NCBI GenBank assembly: GCA_027038335.1
Contig: JALVWI010000212.1
Coordinates: 2,497-9,169, forward strand
Direction: 5' to 3'
Origin: Campylobacterales bacterium
GTDB lineage: Bacteria > Campylobacterota > Campylobacteria > Campylobacterales > JALSKU01
Length of the DNA: 6,673 bases
The notes under the pieces were generated by a model. It was given only the letters and a program-made list of their open reading frames with translations. It ran no database searches and was not told the DNA's origin. This document shows positions 5,947 to 6,673 of the stretch, piece by piece. The position numbers were made by a program, and so were the translations under genes. Numbering within the stretch: the stretch's first letter is position 1; each line of letters starts with the position of its first letter.

Positions 5947-6672
5947 ATGAAAAAGATATGTAAAACTTTATTTTTGGTTTTATTGTGTCCTCTTATGGTA
6001 TTTTCTAATGAAAGCAGTTGCAAAGAAAGTAACTATTTGAATTTTCAAAAAGATAAAAATCAAAGCGAAATGGCATTGCAACAGTTGATTCAAAAAAATC
6101 CAAAAGATATGGAGTGTGTTTTAAAACTTATACATATATATCTTAAAAATGGTAAAATTGAAAAGGGACTTGAACTTTTAGTCCAAGCCGACAAAATTGA
6201 TCCCGAATTTTTAAAAGATAAAAAAATTCATAAAATTCTAAAAATTGCTAAATATTTAACCAATCTAAAGAAAAAAGCTATAAAAAATAATGATATAAAC
6301 TCTTGGAATATTTTAGGTGCAACTTACTATAAAATGGGTGTATTTAATGAATCTATTAAAGCTTATAATAAAAGTTTACAAATTGCTCCTAAACAAATAG
6401 ATGCAAGACTTACTTTGGCATTAGATCTTTCAAGAACCAATCAAGCTTATAGGGCTATAGAAGAGTTGTCAAAAGTTATATCTTTGGATAAATACAATTT
6501 TTATGCATACTATTACACCGGAAAAATTTTGAAATATCAGATAAAAGATACAAAAAAAGCCAAATCTTATCTTGAAAAAGCAAAAAATTTATGCAAAAAA
6601 GAGAAAAAAAGTTTTAAACCTATTATCTATCAAGAGTATATGAAAGATCTTAAAAATGAAACCAAAGAGTAA
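5947..6672 (+). CDS. Exported TPR-repeat protein of unknown function
   Basis: A complete protein of 241 residues, ending in TAA at 6670-6672. Residues 1-20 look like a Sec signal peptide (Lys2-Lys3, hydrophobic core, likely cleavage after VFS). Cys14 in the core is not a good lipobox because Leu, not Gly/Ala/Ser, precedes it. The rest is helical with tetratricopeptide-like repeats: one at about 54-86 (IYLKNGKIEKGLELL, ending in a KIDPE turn), the clearest at about 118-150 (LGATYYKMGVFNESIKAYNK, ending in IAP), another at about 152-184 and a weaker one at about 185-218. TPR domains bind other proteins; a periplasmic or envelope scaffold role is likely. The tail is rich in Lys and Glu. A TAGGGG ribosome binding site ends four bases before the ATG. 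It is transcribed away from the cytochrome gene; nothing here ties it firmly to respiration. Confidence 0.85.
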   Translation: MKKICKTLFLVLLCPLMVFSNESSCKESNYLNFQKDKNQSEMALQQLIQKNPKDMECVLKLIHIYLKNGKIEKGLELLVQADKIDPEFLKDKKIHKILKIAKYLTNLKKKAIKNNDINSWNILGATYYKMGVFNESIKAYNKSLQIAPKQIDARLTLALDLSRTNQAYRAIEELSKVISLDKYNFYAYYYTGKILKYQIKDTKKAKSYLEKAKNLCKKEKKSFKPIIYQEYMKDLKNETKE

Positions 6673-6673
6673 A

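Overview
This AT-rich window reads as a piece of the core chromosome of a Campylobacterota (epsilonproteobacterial) organism, in the broad Sulfurimonas / Sulfurospirillum / Arcobacter / Helicobacter range. The evidence is the rho-murI gene order (as in Helicobacter pylori), a CcoI copper ATPase followed by CcoS, a small c553-type monohaem cytochrome with epsilonproteobacterial character, and A/T-rich promoters with good -10 boxes but mostly weak -35 boxes. The genus cannot be fixed from this sequence alone. There is no sign of phage, transposon, CRISPR or integrated element, and coding density is very high.

Layout. Minus strand, right to left: a small hemerythrin-like four-helix protein (2217-2717), then the transcription terminator Rho (747-2105) with its own near-consensus promoter, then glutamate racemase MurI (1-708, C-terminus cut by the window edge), probably co-transcribed with rho. 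A divergent promoter region (2718-2840) separates these from the plus-strand pair ccoI-ccoS (2841-5508). A small periplasmic monohaem cytochrome c (5509-5808, minus) runs convergently into ccoS, with the two stop codons directly abutting. A second divergent promoter region (5809-5946) leads to an exported TPR-repeat protein (5947-6672, plus), which is complete.

How the genes fit together. CcoI delivers Cu(I) across the inner membrane for the CuB centre of cbb3-type cytochrome c oxidase, and CcoS is needed for cofactor insertion into that oxidase. The neighbouring monohaem cytochrome c is a plausible electron carrier to it (inference). The oxidase structural genes ccoNOQP are not in the window. 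Rho and MurI are housekeeping functions (transcription termination; D-glutamate for peptidoglycan). The hemerythrin-like protein lacks several canonical metal ligands, so its role is open.

The most useful points for a second look are: the ccoI start is better placed at a TTG at 2841 than at the upstream ATG at 2802, because a consensus -10 box lies inside the extra segment; rho has a C-rich, G-poor leader that looks like a Rho-loading site and suggests autoregulation; and the hemerythrin-like protein is degenerate. I did not find a convincing new multi-gene system.
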